54,734 nucleotides of DNA, taken from assembly GCA_903886275.1 (NCBI GenBank), contig CAISLN010000061.1, forward strand, positions 1-54,734, read 5' to 3'. How positions within the stretch are numbered: the stretch's first letter is position 1; each line of letters begins with the position of its first letter. Below the pieces are notes generated by a model. It was not told the origin of the DNA and ran no database searches. It saw only the letters and a list, made by a program, of their open reading frames with translations. Positions 19,798 to 28,864 of the stretch are shown here, one piece after another. The stretch is from an uncultured beta proteobacterium (lineage in GTDB: Bacteria > Pseudomonadota > Gammaproteobacteria > Burkholderiales > Burkholderiaceae_C). A program made the position numbers and the translations under genes.

Positions 19798-20658
19798 TTA
19801 TTTGTCCAGGTTCTTGCCGACCATGCGAATCAGAAAGGCCGCTGCAATATTGGCCAGCACCACCGCAAACAGCGCACCGGCAGAGGCCACACCGGCGTCG
19901 AAGTTGAGCAGCGCCTGCTTGAAAATCAGGAAGGCCACGTTGGTGCTGGCGTCTCCTGGTCCACCACCGGTGGTGGTGTAGATCTCGGCAAACACGCTGA
20001 GCAAAAAGATCATCTCTATCATCACCACCACGGCCACCGAGCGGCCCAGGTGCGGAATGTAGAGGTAGCGCAGTTGCTGCAAATAGGTGGCGCCGTCCAT
20101 GCGTGCGGCCTCTAGCTGTTCGCGGTTCATGCTTTGCAGCGCGGTCATAAAAATCAGCGTGGCAAAGGGCAGCCACTGCCAGGCCACCATGATGACCACC
20201 GAACCCAGCGGGAAGTCGGTGAGCCAGTCGATGGGCGTGGCGCCAAAGAAGAGCCAGACCTGCGCCAGCACGCCGTAGATCGGGTTCATCATCATGTGCT
20301 TCCACAGCAGGGCATTGACCGTGGGCATGACGAAAAAGGGCGAGATCAGCAGCAGGCGCACGACGCCGCGCCCGGGGAAGGGGCTGTCGATCAACAGCGC
20401 AATGCCAATGCCAAACAGCACCGTGATGAGGATCACGCTGCCCAAGAGCAGGAGCGTGTTGACCACCGCCACCGAGAAGGAGGGGTCGGTCAAAAAGTAT
20501 TCAAAATTTTCCAGCCCGGCAAAACCGGTTTCTTCGGGCTGCATCAGGTTGTAGCGGATGACGGAAAAATAAATCGTCATCACCAGCGGGACGATCATCC
20601 ACATCAGCAGGCTCAGCACCGCCGGTGCGAGCAATAGCCGCGGTAGGAGTTTTCTCAT
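19798..20658 (-). CDS. smoF: ABC transporter permease for polyols, MalF type
   Basis: 286 residues with about six membrane segments and an EAA loop near residues 185-205 (EAARMDGATYLQQLRYLYIPHLG). It is the MalF-type partner of SmoG. It is separated from the binding-protein gene upstream by a 162-bp gap holding a large imperfect hairpin. That gap probably lets the binding protein be made in excess over the membrane subunits. No good ribosome site is visible before ATG 20658. Confidence 0.92.
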   Translation of the reverse strand: MRKLLPRLLLAPAVLSLLMWMIVPLVMTIYFSVIRYNLMQPEETGFAGLENFEYFLTDPSFSVAVVNTLLLLGSVILITVLFGIGIALLIDSPFPGRGVVRLLLISPFFVMPTVNALLWKHMMMNPIYGVLAQVWLFFGATPIDWLTDFPLGSVVIMVAWQWLPFATLIFMTALQSMNREQLEAARMDGATYLQQLRYLYIPHLGRSVAVVVMIEMIFLLSVFAEIYTTTGGGPGDASTNVAFLIFKQALLNFDAGVASAGALFAVVLANIAAAFLIRMVGKNLDK

Positions 20659-20710
20659 GGGGATGGGGAGAGGTTAATTTAGGGAAATGAATAAAGGTCC
20701 TCAAATAGCG

Positions 20711-20818
20711 TCCGGGTGGCGTAGCGAGCGCCCCGAGGTGCGGTCCGAGGCGCACAGCCGTACTCTCGTACGGCGCGCACCACGGGCCTCAGATCGGGCC
20801 GCGCAGTAGCCAGACGGA
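20711..20818 (-). repeat. Long imperfect intercistronic hairpin between smoE and smoF
   Basis: The core is a perfect hairpin: GCCGTAC (20757-20763), loop TCTC, GTACGGC (20768-20774). Around it, TCCG with CGGA and TGGC with GCCA can extend the pairing, with internal loops, over about 100 bases. The element fills most of the gap after the binding-protein stop. It may stabilise the smoE message or lower readthrough, as REP-like elements do between malE and malF (analogy). It could also be a dispersed repeat. Confidence 0.7.
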
Positions 20819-20820
20819 TG

Positions 20821-22134
20821 CTATTTGTAGTAGCCGCCCTTTTTCATCTCGCGCTCGGCAGCCGTTTGCGAGGCCTTCAGCGCCTTGTCAATCGTGGTCT
20901 TGCCAGCCAACATGGCGCTCATTTGCTGACCCACTGCCAGACCGATGGCCTGGAACTCGGGGATGGCAGCGAACTGCACGCCTACGTACGGAGACTTAGG
21001 CAGGGTGCTGTCGTTGGGGTTGGCAGAGTCGATCGCAGCCTTTTCAGCAGCGGCAAAAACGGCCGCCTTTTGGAACTCTGCATTGGCGTAGGTGGACTTG
21101 CGCGTACCGGTTGGCACATGGGCCCAGCCATTGGTCTTGGCGACCAGAGCGATGTATTCCTTGCTGGTGGCCCAGGTCACAAACTTCTGTGCGGCGTCTG
21201 CGTTCTTGGTGCCGGCAGGTACTGCCAATGCCCAGGCCCACAGCCAGTTGGCACCCTTTTGCGTCACGGCGTAAGGGCCTTGCGCAAAGGCCACCTTGTC
21301 AGCCACCTTGGACTGCTTGGGGTCGGTGATGAAAGAGGCTGCAATGGTGGCGTCAATCCACATGCCGCACTTGCCTTCGTTGTAGAGAGCCAGGATTTCA
21401 TTGAAGCTGTTGGCCGAAGAGCCGGGAGGGCCGTACTTGGTCAGCAGTTCCACGTACATGGTGACCGCATCTTTCCAAGGCTTGGATTCGAGCTGCGGCT
21501 TCCACTGCATGTCAAACCACTGCGCGCCATAGCTGTTGGCCATGGTGGACAGGAAGGCCATGTTGTCGCCCCAGCCCGGCTTGCCGCGCAGGCAGATGCC
21601 GTACACGCCATTCTTGGGGTCATGGATCTTGGCGGCAGCGTCGCGCACCTGGTCCCAGGTGGGGCGGCCTTCGAACTTGATGCCGGCCTTGTCGGTCAGG
21701 TCCTTGCGGTACATCAGCATGGAGCTTTCGCCGTAGAAGGGGGCTGCAAACATCTTGCCGTCCACCGACAGACCGTTCTTCATGGCGGGCAGGATGTCAT
21801 CGGCGTCGTAGGCGGCGTCGGTCTTCAATTCCTTGAGCCAGCCCTTTTTGCCCCAGATCGGGGTTTCGTACATGCCGATGGTCATGACGTCGAACTGTCC
21901 GCCCTTGGTGGCGATGTCGGTGGTGACGCGCTGGCGCAGCACGCCTTCTTCCAGTGTCACCCACTTGAGCGTGATGCCGGGGTTGGCTTGCTCAAAGTTC
22001 GAGCTGAGCTTTTGCATCTCGATCATGTGGCCATTGTTCACGGTGGCAATCACCAATTCGGTGGCCGATGCCGAGAGGCCGCACAGGGATGCGACCAAGG
22101 TTGCAGCCATTGCAACGCGGGTTTTGATGTTCAT
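20821..22134 (-). CDS. smoE: Periplasmic sorbitol/mannitol-binding protein
   Basis: 437 residues, family 1 extracellular solute-binding protein. A Sec signal peptide covers about residues 1-24 (ends SASA). The segment ELVIATVNNGHMIEMQKL and the run LRQRVTTDIATKGGQFDVMT match SmoE-type polyol-binding proteins as I remember them. It captures the polyol in the periplasm and delivers it to SmoFG. It is first in the operon; GGAG lies 8 bases before ATG 22132-22134. A paired direct repeat upstream (22273-22292) may be the AraC site. Confidence 0.92.
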   Translation of the reverse strand: MNIKTRVAMAATLVASLCGLSASATELVIATVNNGHMIEMQKLSSNFEQANPGITLKWVTLEEGVLRQRVTTDIATKGGQFDVMTIGMYETPIWGKKGWLKELKTDAAYDADDILPAMKNGLSVDGKMFAAPFYGESSMLMYRKDLTDKAGIKFEGRPTWDQVRDAAAKIHDPKNGVYGICLRGKPGWGDNMAFLSTMANSYGAQWFDMQWKPQLESKPWKDAVTMYVELLTKYGPPGSSANSFNEILALYNEGKCGMWIDATIAASFITDPKQSKVADKVAFAQGPYAVTQKGANWLWAWALAVPAGTKNADAAQKFVTWATSKEYIALVAKTNGWAHVPTGTRKSTYANAEFQKAAVFAAAEKAAIDSANPNDSTLPKSPYVGVQFAAIPEFQAIGLAVGQQMSAMLAGKTTIDKALKASQTAAEREMKKGGYYK

Positions 22135-22272
22135 GTTTATGTCTCCAGAGTGTTTAGATGGGGTGACTTGTTCAATGCTTTTGTGCAGCCAGCACTGACA
22201 GTTCGAAGATACCGATTCGCTGATGCAAAAAACGATACTCCCCGGCTAGCTTGCGGTACGAATTTGCACTAC

Positions 22273-22292
22273 ATACCTAGGATTTATACCTA
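22273..22292 (-). promoter_or_regulatory. Tandem direct repeat upstream of smoE, candidate AraC-type operator
   Basis: ATACCTA occurs at 22273-22279 and again at 22286-22292 (TAGGTAT on the operon strand), 13 bp apart. It sits about 140-160 bp upstream of the smoE start, in the otherwise gene-free 220-bp gap. Direct repeats are typical of AraC-family sites, and an AraC gene ends this operon. The link is inference; no clear -10/-35 pair was assigned. Confidence 0.4.
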
Positions 22293-22354
22293 CTGGCACC
22301 AACTGCGTATGCGTTTGTAGGGAAAACCAGTCGCCACAATGCAATAGCTAGCGC

Positions 22355-22606
22355 ATGACCGAGAATGGCGCGAACCAAAACACCGGACTGTTAAGCGCAA
22401 TGAAAAAAAATGATGACGAGCCCCCGTTGTGGGTGACGGTGCTCAAACTGGTGCTGATTGCCGTGGTGGTGATAGGCGGCACGGGCCTGGCGCTCTGGTA
22501 TGTAGACCAGGTGCAAACGCGCAATCAGCCCCCTGGACTGAGCAAGGGCGACAACAAGTTCGACTGGGGCATAGTGACCGACTCGCCGCTACGCCCTTCC
22601 CGCTAG
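22355..22606 (+). CDS. Small single-pass membrane protein, unknown function
   Basis: 83 residues from ATG 22355, or 68 from ATG 22400. Neither start has a strong ribosome site; the second gives MKKNDDEPP directly before the membrane segment. One hydrophobic helix (about residues 26-50, VTVLKLVLIAVVVIGGTGLAL) is followed by a soluble tail with FDWGIVTDSP. I do not recognise the family. It lies between the smo promoter region and aroC and ends 15 bp before the convergent aroC stop. Codon use resembles the neighbours, so it is probably real. Confidence 0.6.
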   Translation: MTENGANQNTGLLSAMKKNDDEPPLWVTVLKLVLIAVVVIGGTGLALWYVDQVQTRNQPPGLSKGDNKFDWGIVTDSPLRPSR

Positions 22607-22621
22607 CGCGTAGCTAAACGA

Positions 22622-23716
22622 TCAGAGGCTGGCTGGAATCGGCGCCAGGCTCACCGGCACATCGCCGCACTGGGCGCGGTGGCGCAGCACATGGTCCATC
22701 ACCACCAGGGCCAACATGGCCTCGGCAATGGGGGTGGCGCGTATGCCCACGCAGGGGTCATGGCGGCCCTTGGTGACCACCTGGGTCGGGTTGCCGGCGG
22801 AATCGATGGAGTCGCGCGGCGTGATGATGGAGCTGGTGGGCTTGATGGCAATGCCCACCTCCAGGTCCTGCCCGGTCGTGATGCCGCCCAGCGTGCCACC
22901 CGCGTTGTTGCTGGCAAAGCCGGCGGGCGTGAGCGAATCGCCGTGCGTGGTGCCGCGCTGCGCCACGCTGGCAAAACCGGCACCAATCTCCACACCCTTG
23001 ACGGCGTTGATGCCCATCATGGCGTAAGCGATATCGGCGTCCATCTTGTCAAACAGCGGTTCGCCCAAACCCACGGGCACATTGGATGCGCAAACGCGGA
23101 TGCGCGCACCGCAGGAGTCGCCGGCCTTGCGCAGGGCGTCCATATAGTCCTCCAAAGCGGCCACATCGGCCACCGGCGCAAAGAAGGGGTTGTGGGGCAC
23201 ATGCTCCCAGGACTCAAAGCCAATAGCCACCTCGCCCACCTGCGTCATGCAGCCACGAAACTCGGTGCCGTATTTTTCTTTCAGCCACTTCTTGGCCACC
23301 GCACCGGCAGCCACCATGGGCGCGGTCAGGCGCGCACTGCTGCGTCCACCACCACGCGGGTCGCGGATGCCGTATTTTTGGAAGTAGCTGTAGTCGGCGT
23401 GGCCGGGGCGGAAGGTGTCGAGGATGTTGCCGTAATCCTTGCTGCGCTGGTCGGTGTTCTGGATCAGAAGCGCAATCGGCGTGCCGGTGGTCTTGCCCTG
23501 GTAGACGCCGCTCAAGATTTGCACCGCATCGGGCTCGTTGCGCTGGGTGACATGGCGGCTGGTGCCGGGGCGCCTGCGGTCCAGATCGATCTGGATATCC
23601 GCCTCGCAAAGGTCCATGCCGGGGGGGCAGCCGTCAATCACACAGCCAATGGCCGGGCCGTGGGATTCACCAAAGTTGGTGACTGCGAATAAAAGTCCAA
23701 AGGTATTGCCGCTCAT
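22622..23716 (-). CDS. aroC: Chorismate synthase
   Basis: 364 residues from ATG 23714-23716, giving the standard N-terminus MSGNTFG. An ATG 9 bases upstream (23725) is only 3 bases from the GGAG ribosome site, so I prefer the second. The enzyme converts 5-enolpyruvylshikimate-3-phosphate to chorismate using reduced FMN, the last shared step to aromatic amino acids. Signatures seen: [18 protein letters not shown], the [14 protein letters not shown] segment, RGGGRSSAR, and [14 protein letters not shown]. It is a single gene, with an unknown membrane-protein gene converging on it. Confidence 0.97.
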   Translation of the reverse strand: MSGNTFGLLFAVTNFGESHGPAIGCVIDGCPPGMDLCEADIQIDLDRRRPGTSRHVTQRNEPDAVQILSGVYQGKTTGTPIALLIQNTDQRSKDYGNILDTFRPGHADYSYFQKYGIRDPRGGGRSSARLTAPMVAAGAVAKKWLKEKYGTEFRGCMTQVGEVAIGFESWEHVPHNPFFAPVADVAALEDYMDALRKAGDSCGARIRVCASNVPVGLGEPLFDKMDADIAYAMMGINAVKGVEIGAGFASVAQRGTTHGDSLTPAGFASNNAGGTLGGITTGQDLEVGIAIKPTSSIITPRDSIDSAGNPTQVVTKGRHDPCVGIRATPIAEAMLALVVMDHVLRHRAQCGDVPVSLAPIPASL

Positions 23717-23816
23717 GGCGCGCATTATCTCCGAGCGGACGGCCTGCCCGAGCGCGTGCGGATATAGCCCAAGCGCAAGAGGTCAGCCATTGCGCTTGGA
23801 GGCACCCGGCGCTGAC

Positions 23817-24272
23817 TCAGTCTGGCGCTGGCGCCTCGCCCTCGGGCCAGTCGCGGATATAGGCCTTGAGCATCTGGTTCTCAAAATTTTGGCTGTCCAC
23901 CACTGCTTTGGCCACGTCATAAAAGCTGATCACACCCATGAGCATGTGCGCGTCCATCACCGGCATGTAGCGGGCGTGGCGCTCCAGCATCATGCGGCGC
24001 ACCTCGTCCATATCGGTCTCTAAGGTGCAGGTCAGCGGCGCGTCATCCATGGAGGCGCGCACGCTGGTGTTGCCAATGCTGCCGCCGTTTTTGACCAGGG
24101 TCTGTATCACCTCGCGAAAGGTCAGCATGCCCACCAGATCGCCGTGCTCCATCACCACCAGGGAACCAATGTCCTTTTCGGCCATCAGGTCCAGGGCACG
24201 CGACAGGGGTTCGTCCGGATGGGCGGTAAACAGGGTGCCGCCTTTGACGCGCAGGATATCGTTGACTTTCAT
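23817..24272 (-). CDS. CBS-domain protein (paired CBS)
   Basis: 151 residues from ATG 24270-24272, with AAGGAG 5 bases upstream. Two CBS motifs fill the protein: about 1-65 (MKVNDILRV to GMLTFREV) and 75-135 (ASMDDAPLTCTLETDMDEVRRMM to GVISFYDV). Such stand-alone pairs bind adenosine nucleotides and regulate partners. No partner is obvious here; metY is divergent and aroC lies downstream. Confidence 0.85.
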   Translation of the reverse strand: MKVNDILRVKGGTLFTAHPDEPLSRALDLMAEKDIGSLVVMEHGDLVGMLTFREVIQTLVKNGGSIGNTSVRASMDDAPLTCTLETDMDEVRRMMLERHARYMPVMDAHMLMGVISFYDVAKAVVDSQNFENQMLKAYIRDWPEGEAPAPD

Positions 24273-24372
24273 GGGCACTCCTTACGGCACAGGGTTGGAA
24301 TTGAGCGCTTGAATATAGCCCACAATGTGCAGCTGACAACCCATTCGCCCCCACTTCAAGGCACAGACACAC

Positions 24373-25671
24373 ATGGCAGGCTACGCCGACCCCGGATTCG
24401 ATACCCTCGCACTGCATGCCGGCGCCACGCCCGACGCCACCGGAGCGCGCGCCGTGCCGATTCACCTCACGACTTCCTTTGTCTTTGAGTCGAGTGAGCA
24501 CGCCGCCTCCCTCTTCAACCTGGAGCGCGCCGGCCATGTCTATTCGCGCATCAGCAACCCCACCACTGCGGTGCTGGAGCAGCGCATCAGCGCGCTCGAG
24601 GGCGGAGTCGGCGCCATCAGCGTGGCAAGCGGCCAGGCCGCGCTGCACCTGAGCATTGCCACCTTGATGGGCGCGGGCAGCCATATCGTGGCCTCCTCTG
24701 CGCTCTATGGCGGCTCGCACAACCTGTTGCACTACACGCTGCGCCGCTTTGGCATTGAGACCACCTTTGTGAAACCGGGCGATCTGGAGGGCTGGCGCGC
24801 GGCCGTGCGCCCCAACACCAAGCTGTTTTTTGGCGAGACCGTGGGCAACCCGGGCCTCGATGTGCTCAACACGCCCGAGGTGGCCGCGATTGCCCATGCG
24901 AACGGCGTGCCGCTGCTGGTGGACTCGACGCTGACCTCGCCCTGGCTGGTCAAGCCCTTCACGCAAGGGGCCGATCTGGTCTACCACTCGGCGACCAAAT
25001 TTTTGAGCGGCCACGGCACGGTGATGGGCGGCCTGGTGGTGGACGGCGGCAGCTTTGACTGGGATGCCTCCGGCAAGTTCCCCGAGCTGTCAGAGCCTTA
25101 CGAGGGCTTTCACAACATGGTGTTCACCGAAGAGGCCTCGGTGGGCGCCTTTTTGCTGCGGGCAAGGCGCGAGGGCCTGCGCGACTTTGGCGCCTGTCTG
25201 AGCCCGCATTCGGCTTGGCTGATTTTGCAGGGCATAGAGACCCTGTCGCTGCGCATGGAGCGCCACATGCGCAACACCGAGCGGGTGGTGGAGTTTTTGG
25301 CCAAGCACCCGCTGGTCGCGCGCGTGGGCCACCCCTTGCTGGAGAGCCACCCCGACCATGCGCTGGCGCAGCGTCTGCTGCCACGCGGGGCCGGCTCGGT
25401 CTTCACCTTTGACATCCAAGGCAGCCGCAAGCAGGGCCAGGCCTTTGTGGAGGCGCTCAAGGTCTTTAGCCACCTGGCCAATGTGGGCGACTGCCGCAGC
25501 CTGGTGATCCACCCGGCCAGCACCACCCACTTCCGCATGGACGATGAGGCCCTGGCCCGGGGCGGCATAGGCCAGGGCACGATTCGTTTATCGATAGGCC
25601 TGGAAGAGCCCGACGACCTGCTCGACGATTTGAAGCGGGCGCTGCGCGTCGCCGAAAAGGCAGGGGCCTGA
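24373..25671 (+). CDS. metY: O-acetylhomoserine aminocarboxypropyltransferase (sulfhydrylase)
   Basis: 432 residues, PLP-dependent gamma-family enzyme making homocysteine from O-acetylhomoserine and sulfide. The start is GFDTLALHAGATPD. The YSRISNPT motif, SGQAALHLSIATLMGAG region and PLP lysine K209 (YHSATKFLSGHGT) are present. Its size fits MetY better than the shorter MetZ. It is followed after 1 bp by an alpha/beta hydrolase gene, so the two are surely co-transcribed. Confidence 0.9.
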   Translation: MAGYADPGFDTLALHAGATPDATGARAVPIHLTTSFVFESSEHAASLFNLERAGHVYSRISNPTTAVLEQRISALEGGVGAISVASGQAALHLSIATLMGAGSHIVASSALYGGSHNLLHYTLRRFGIETTFVKPGDLEGWRAAVRPNTKLFFGETVGNPGLDVLNTPEVAAIAHANGVPLLVDSTLTSPWLVKPFTQGADLVYHSATKFLSGHGTVMGGLVVDGGSFDWDASGKFPELSEPYEGFHNMVFTEEASVGAFLLRARREGLRDFGACLSPHSAWLILQGIETLSLRMERHMRNTERVVEFLAKHPLVARVGHPLLESHPDHALAQRLLPRGAGSVFTFDIQGSRKQGQAFVEALKVFSHLANVGDCRSLVIHPASTTHFRMDDEALARGGIGQGTIRLSIGLEEPDDLLDDLKRALRVAEKAGA

Positions 25672-25672
25672 T

Positions 25673-26479
25673 ATGCAATTCGAAGTCAACAACGCGAGCC
25701 TCTACTGCTACACCGGTGGACGGGCCTTTGACGCCAGCAAGCCCACGGTCGTGATGATCCATGGCGTTCTCAATGACCACAGTGTCTGGATCTTGCAAAG
25801 CCGCTACCTGGCCCACCATGGCTGGAATGTACTGGCGCTGGACCTGCCGGGCCACTGCCGCAGCGGCGGTGCACCGGCCACCAGCGTAGAAGAAGCAGCC
25901 CACTGGGTGATTGCCCTGCTGGACGCAGCCGGTGTGGCAAAGGCCGCATTGGTGGGCCACAGCTTGGGATCGCTGGTGGCGCTGGAGACTGCCGCGCGTG
26001 CGCCGGCGCGTGTGAGCCAACTGGTGCTGGTCGGTTGCGCCTACCCCATGCAGGTTTCACCTGCCTTGATTGAAGCGTCACTCAACAGCCCCATGAAGGC
26101 GCTGGAGATGGTGAATGTGTTTTCACGCTCGACCCTGGCACCACCCCCCTCGGCCCTGGGCCCGGGCAGCTGGATTTTTGGTGCCTCGATGGCGCTGGGC
26201 AAGCATGTGCTGGCCAGCAACAAGGACATCAATCTTTTCCACACCGGCTTTGTCGCCTGTGACAGCTACCGCAATGGCGAGGCTGCTATCGAACAGCTCA
26301 CCTGCCCCACATTATTTGTGCTGGGCGAGGTGGACCAGATGACGCCGCCCAAGGCCGCCAAAGGTCTGATCGCCAAGGCCAAAAATGCCCGGGTGGTGAT
26401 GCTGCCCGGCGGCCACCACCAGATGACCGAGACGCCGGAGCCAATGCTCAAGGCGCTGGTGGATTTTTTGGAACCGTGA
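25673..26479 (+). CDS. Alpha/beta hydrolase
   Basis: 268 residues. The catalytic set is visible: nucleophile elbow GHSLGS, acid in LGEVDQMTP, and His in GGHHQMTE; the oxyanion HG is in MIHGVLNDHSVW. It starts 1 bp after the metY stop. Homologues next to metY are often annotated as generic hydrolases; a role in homoserine ester metabolism is possible but not shown. The 3' end overlaps the convergent antitoxin gene by 32 bp. Confidence 0.88.
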   Translation: MQFEVNNASLYCYTGGRAFDASKPTVVMIHGVLNDHSVWILQSRYLAHHGWNVLALDLPGHCRSGGAPATSVEEAAHWVIALLDAAGVAKAALVGHSLGSLVALETAARAPARVSQLVLVGCAYPMQVSPALIEASLNSPMKALEMVNVFSRSTLAPPPSALGPGSWIFGASMALGKHVLASNKDINLFHTGFVACDSYRNGEAAIEQLTCPTLFVLGEVDQMTPPKAAKGLIAKAKNARVVMLPGGHHQMTETPEPMLKALVDFLEP

Positions 26480-26810
26480 GACGACTGCTGCGTGCGGACC
26501 GCAGCATCGCACGCGATTCTTTAATAGACAAACCCTTGCCTGCCAACCGGTCCTTTTCGCCCAAAGCGATGACCTTGAGCAGCGCAATAAGTTCCACCTT
26601 TTCCTGGTACTGCTTGACGCCTTCGAGCACCATGGTGGACTCACCATTCTGAGTGATGAAAAAAGGTTTTCCGTTCAGTTCCAGCGTTTCAGAAATTTGG
26701 GCCGCCTGGCTCATGAGGCAGGAAATAGATTGGATATTTTTTAGCTGCAGGCATAAGCGACGCTCCGGTTGATGGGTGCTGAATTTTGCACTGAGCCCGG
26801 TCGCAGTCAT
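26448..26810 (-). CDS. Orphan Phd/YefM-like antitoxin
   Basis: The frame encodes 120 residues. From about residue 22 the sequence (LKNIQSISCL...GKPFFITQNGESTMVLEGVKQYQ) matches the Phd/YefM DNA-binding antitoxin family; the C-terminal part (EKVELIALLKVIALGEKDRLAGKG) is the expected toxin-binding arm. The first 20 residues do not belong to the family. The real start may be internal (for example ATG for MSQAAQ) or the upstream part may have been altered. No toxin gene follows: the 3' end runs into the hydrolase on the other strand. It is therefore an antitoxin without a partner, close to a complete toxin-antitoxin pair of another type. Confidence 0.7.
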   Translation of the reverse strand: MTATGLSAKFSTHQPERRLCLQLKNIQSISCLMSQAAQISETLELNGKPFFITQNGESTMVLEGVKQYQEKVELIALLKVIALGEKDRLAGKGLSIKESRAMLRSARSSRLTVPKNPPAP

Positions 26811-26989
26811 CCCGCGCTTTCATTGATGGAGCGCTGGCCACCCTGGTCAAGCGCCATCGCCAGCCATGTGGGCAAGCTCGCCGGTTTGCGCCCCACCAAC
26901 GCCCATCTGTGGGCGCGCCGTTGAATTTGGAATCGCTCCAAAAAACAGACAACATCTATACTTGCCAAGTACCATTAGGAGCACCAGCC

Positions 26990-27265
26990 ATGCCAAAGGA
27001 AGCCGTTTTTACGATGAAACTTGAGCCTGCTTTGCGCGAGGCTTTCATGAGCGAGGCACAAGCGGCACATCGCCCCGCCTCGCAAGTTCTGCGTGAATTG
27101 ATGCGCGAATTCGTACAGCGCCAACGCCAGGCACGGGAGTACGACTTCTTGGAGCAAAAGGTTCAGGCAGCGCGCACATCTATACAAGCTGGCTTGGGCA
27201 CTCCGAATGAAGAGGTTGAAGTGCAATTTTCAGCACGCCGTGCCAAGGTGGCTGGGTTGCTGTGA
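26990..27265 (+). CDS. Antitoxin of ParE/RelE-type pair
   Basis: 91 residues from ATG 26990, with AGGAG 8 bases upstream. The N-terminal part (AVFTMKLEPALREAFMSEAQAAHRPASQVLRELMREF) looks like a ribbon-helix-helix DNA-binding domain; the C-terminal part is charged and would wrap the toxin. Its stop overlaps the GTG start of the toxin gene by 4 bp. A -10-like TATACT lies at 26957-26962. The pair is expected to repress its own promoter. The 180 bp upstream hold no gene I can support. Confidence 0.82.
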   Translation: MPKEAVFTMKLEPALREAFMSEAQAAHRPASQVLRELMREFVQRQRQAREYDFLEQKVQAARTSIQAGLGTPNEEVEVQFSARRAKVAGLL

Positions 27266-27546
27266 AGCTTGTCTGGGCACCTGAAGCGTTGCAGGACCGC
27301 ATGGACATCTGGGACTTCATCGCTACCGACAACCCGGCAGCGGCCGCGCGCATGGACGACCTTTTCAGTGATTCAGCCACCAGACTCGCCGAACATCCCA
27401 AGCTGGATCGTCCGGGCAAAATTGTCGGCACCCGTGAACTCGTCGTGCACGAGCACTACCGACTGGTATACGAAATCAGCGATGACACGGTGTACCTGCT
27501 GACGCTGATTCACACGGCTAGACTCTGGCCACCGGCCAAGACGTAG
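27262..27546 (+). CDS. ParE/RelE-superfamily toxin
   Basis: 94 residues from GTG 27262 inside the antitoxin stop. The N-terminus VWAPEALQDRMDIWDFIATDNPAAAARMDDLF and the later RELVVHEHYRLVYEISDDTVYLLTLIHTARLWP follow the ParE/RelE fold pattern, with the conserved Arg and the VYLLTLIHTAR strand. ParE toxins act on DNA gyrase and RelE on mRNA; the sequence does not settle which. Confidence 0.85.
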   Translation: MKLVWAPEALQDRMDIWDFIATDNPAAAARMDDLFSDSATRLAEHPKLDRPGKIVGTRELVVHEHYRLVYEISDDTVYLLTLIHTARLWPPAKT

Positions 27547-27637
27547 TTTTACAAAGTGCCCGTTCGTCTGACGAAGACTGTGCGTTGAAATCACTTTAAA
27601 GCCCGGCCCCCCGCATTTTTCCCTGACAACCGATTCC

Positions 27638-28855
27638 TCACAGCACCGCACGCAAAGGCAAGGTAGGCCACTGCATCTGGCTCCAGAGCTTTTCGGTGGC
27701 CGCGCTGCGCGGCAGCAGCAGGCTTTGCATCAGGGGCTCCAGCGTCACCTGCTCGGGTCGGACCAGCAGCACAAAGCGGGCCTCGGCGCCATATACATCT
27801 GCCTCGTTGAGCTGGCCTATCCAGTCCAGCGCGATGAGTGCCTCCACCACGGTCTCCACCCGCTGGGCGTCCACTGCAAGGCGACCGCACAGCTGGGCCA
27901 TGGTGCGGCCCTTGTCGGGCAGGGCCGCAGCCAGGTCGAGTTCGCGCAGCAACTCCAGCGCCAGCCCAAACTGCCAGCCGATGCCGCTGCGTCGGCGCGC
28001 AATGCCGCCTACCAGGCTGGGCACATAGGCGGTGAGTGCGGCGCCCAGCAGCACGATGACCCAGGCCATGTAAATCCAGACCAGCAAAATGGGCAGGGTG
28101 GCAAAGGCGCCATAGACCGCCGCATAGCTGGGCACATTGCTCAGGTACAGCGACAGCAGCCTTTTGGCCAGCTCCATGCCGGCGGACACAAACAGCCCGC
28201 CCATCCAGGCATGGCCCCAACGCACAAAGGTGTTGGGCACGTAATGGAACAGGGCCGCCATGCCGCCGGCCACCAGCAAAAACTGCAGCAGCTCCAGCAG
28301 CAGGCTGACGCCGCCCGGCATGGCACCCACCAACCCCTTGGAGGCCGACAGCGCATAGGAGGTCATGCTCAGAGAGGCACCCAGCAACACCGGCCCCAGC
28401 GTGATGGCGGTCCAATAGACCAGGATGCGCTGGCCAAAGGGGCGGCGTGTACGCACCCGCCAGATGCTGTTGAGCGTACGGTCTATGGTTAATATCAGCG
28501 CCAGCGCACTGCCCAGCAGGGCCGCCAGGCCCACCACCCCGAGCTTGCTGGCCTTGCCGGCAAACTGGTTCAGGTAGCCCAGCACCTGGCGCGCAATGTT
28601 GTCGGGCACCAGGCTTTCGACCAACCACTTTTGCAGCACGTCCTGGAACTTGGCAAAGATGGGGAAGGCGGTAAACACCGCCAGCGCCACTGTGATAAAG
28701 GGCACCAGGGCAATGGTGGTGGTAAAGGTCAGGCTGCTGGCGGTCAGGCCCAGGTGGTCCTCGCGAAAGCGCTCGCGCAGGGTGAGGGCGGCGTCCAGCC
28801 AGCGCACGCTGGCGGCATCGGCCAACCAAATTCGGAAACGTTCAATCGATCGCAT
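27638..28855 (-). CDS. YihY/BrkB-family inner-membrane protein
   Basis: 405 residues from ATG 28853-28855. The YihY (formerly RNase BN) domain covers about residues 30-290, with five to six membrane helices, including LTFTTTIALVPFITVALAVF and the PSYAAVYGAFATLPILLVWIYMAW-type signature. The C-terminal 110 residues form a winged-helix-like cytoplasmic tail with DKGRTMAQLCGRL. The function is unsettled in the family. The start is 9 bp from the divergent DUF2069 start, so one promoter must lie inside the neighbouring gene. Confidence 0.85.
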   Translation of the reverse strand: MRSIERFRIWLADAASVRWLDAALTLRERFREDHLGLTASSLTFTTTIALVPFITVALAVFTAFPIFAKFQDVLQKWLVESLVPDNIARQVLGYLNQFAGKASKLGVVGLAALLGSALALILTIDRTLNSIWRVRTRRPFGQRILVYWTAITLGPVLLGASLSMTSYALSASKGLVGAMPGGVSLLLELLQFLLVAGGMAALFHYVPNTFVRWGHAWMGGLFVSAGMELAKRLLSLYLSNVPSYAAVYGAFATLPILLVWIYMAWVIVLLGAALTAYVPSLVGGIARRRSGIGWQFGLALELLRELDLAAALPDKGRTMAQLCGRLAVDAQRVETVVEALIALDWIGQLNEADVYGAEARFVLLVRPEQVTLEPLMQSLLLPRSAATEKLWSQMQWPTLPLRAVL

Positions 28856-28864
28856 CCCGCTATG

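Noticed and set aside
26811..26989. Possible gene fragment between the two antitoxin genes
   Set aside because: Frames here are short and show no recognisable motif; only a -10-like element is supported.
27591..28829. Second long minus-strand frame overlapping yihY
   Set aside because: Shifted-frame shadow; the yihY frame has clear membrane helices and family motifs.
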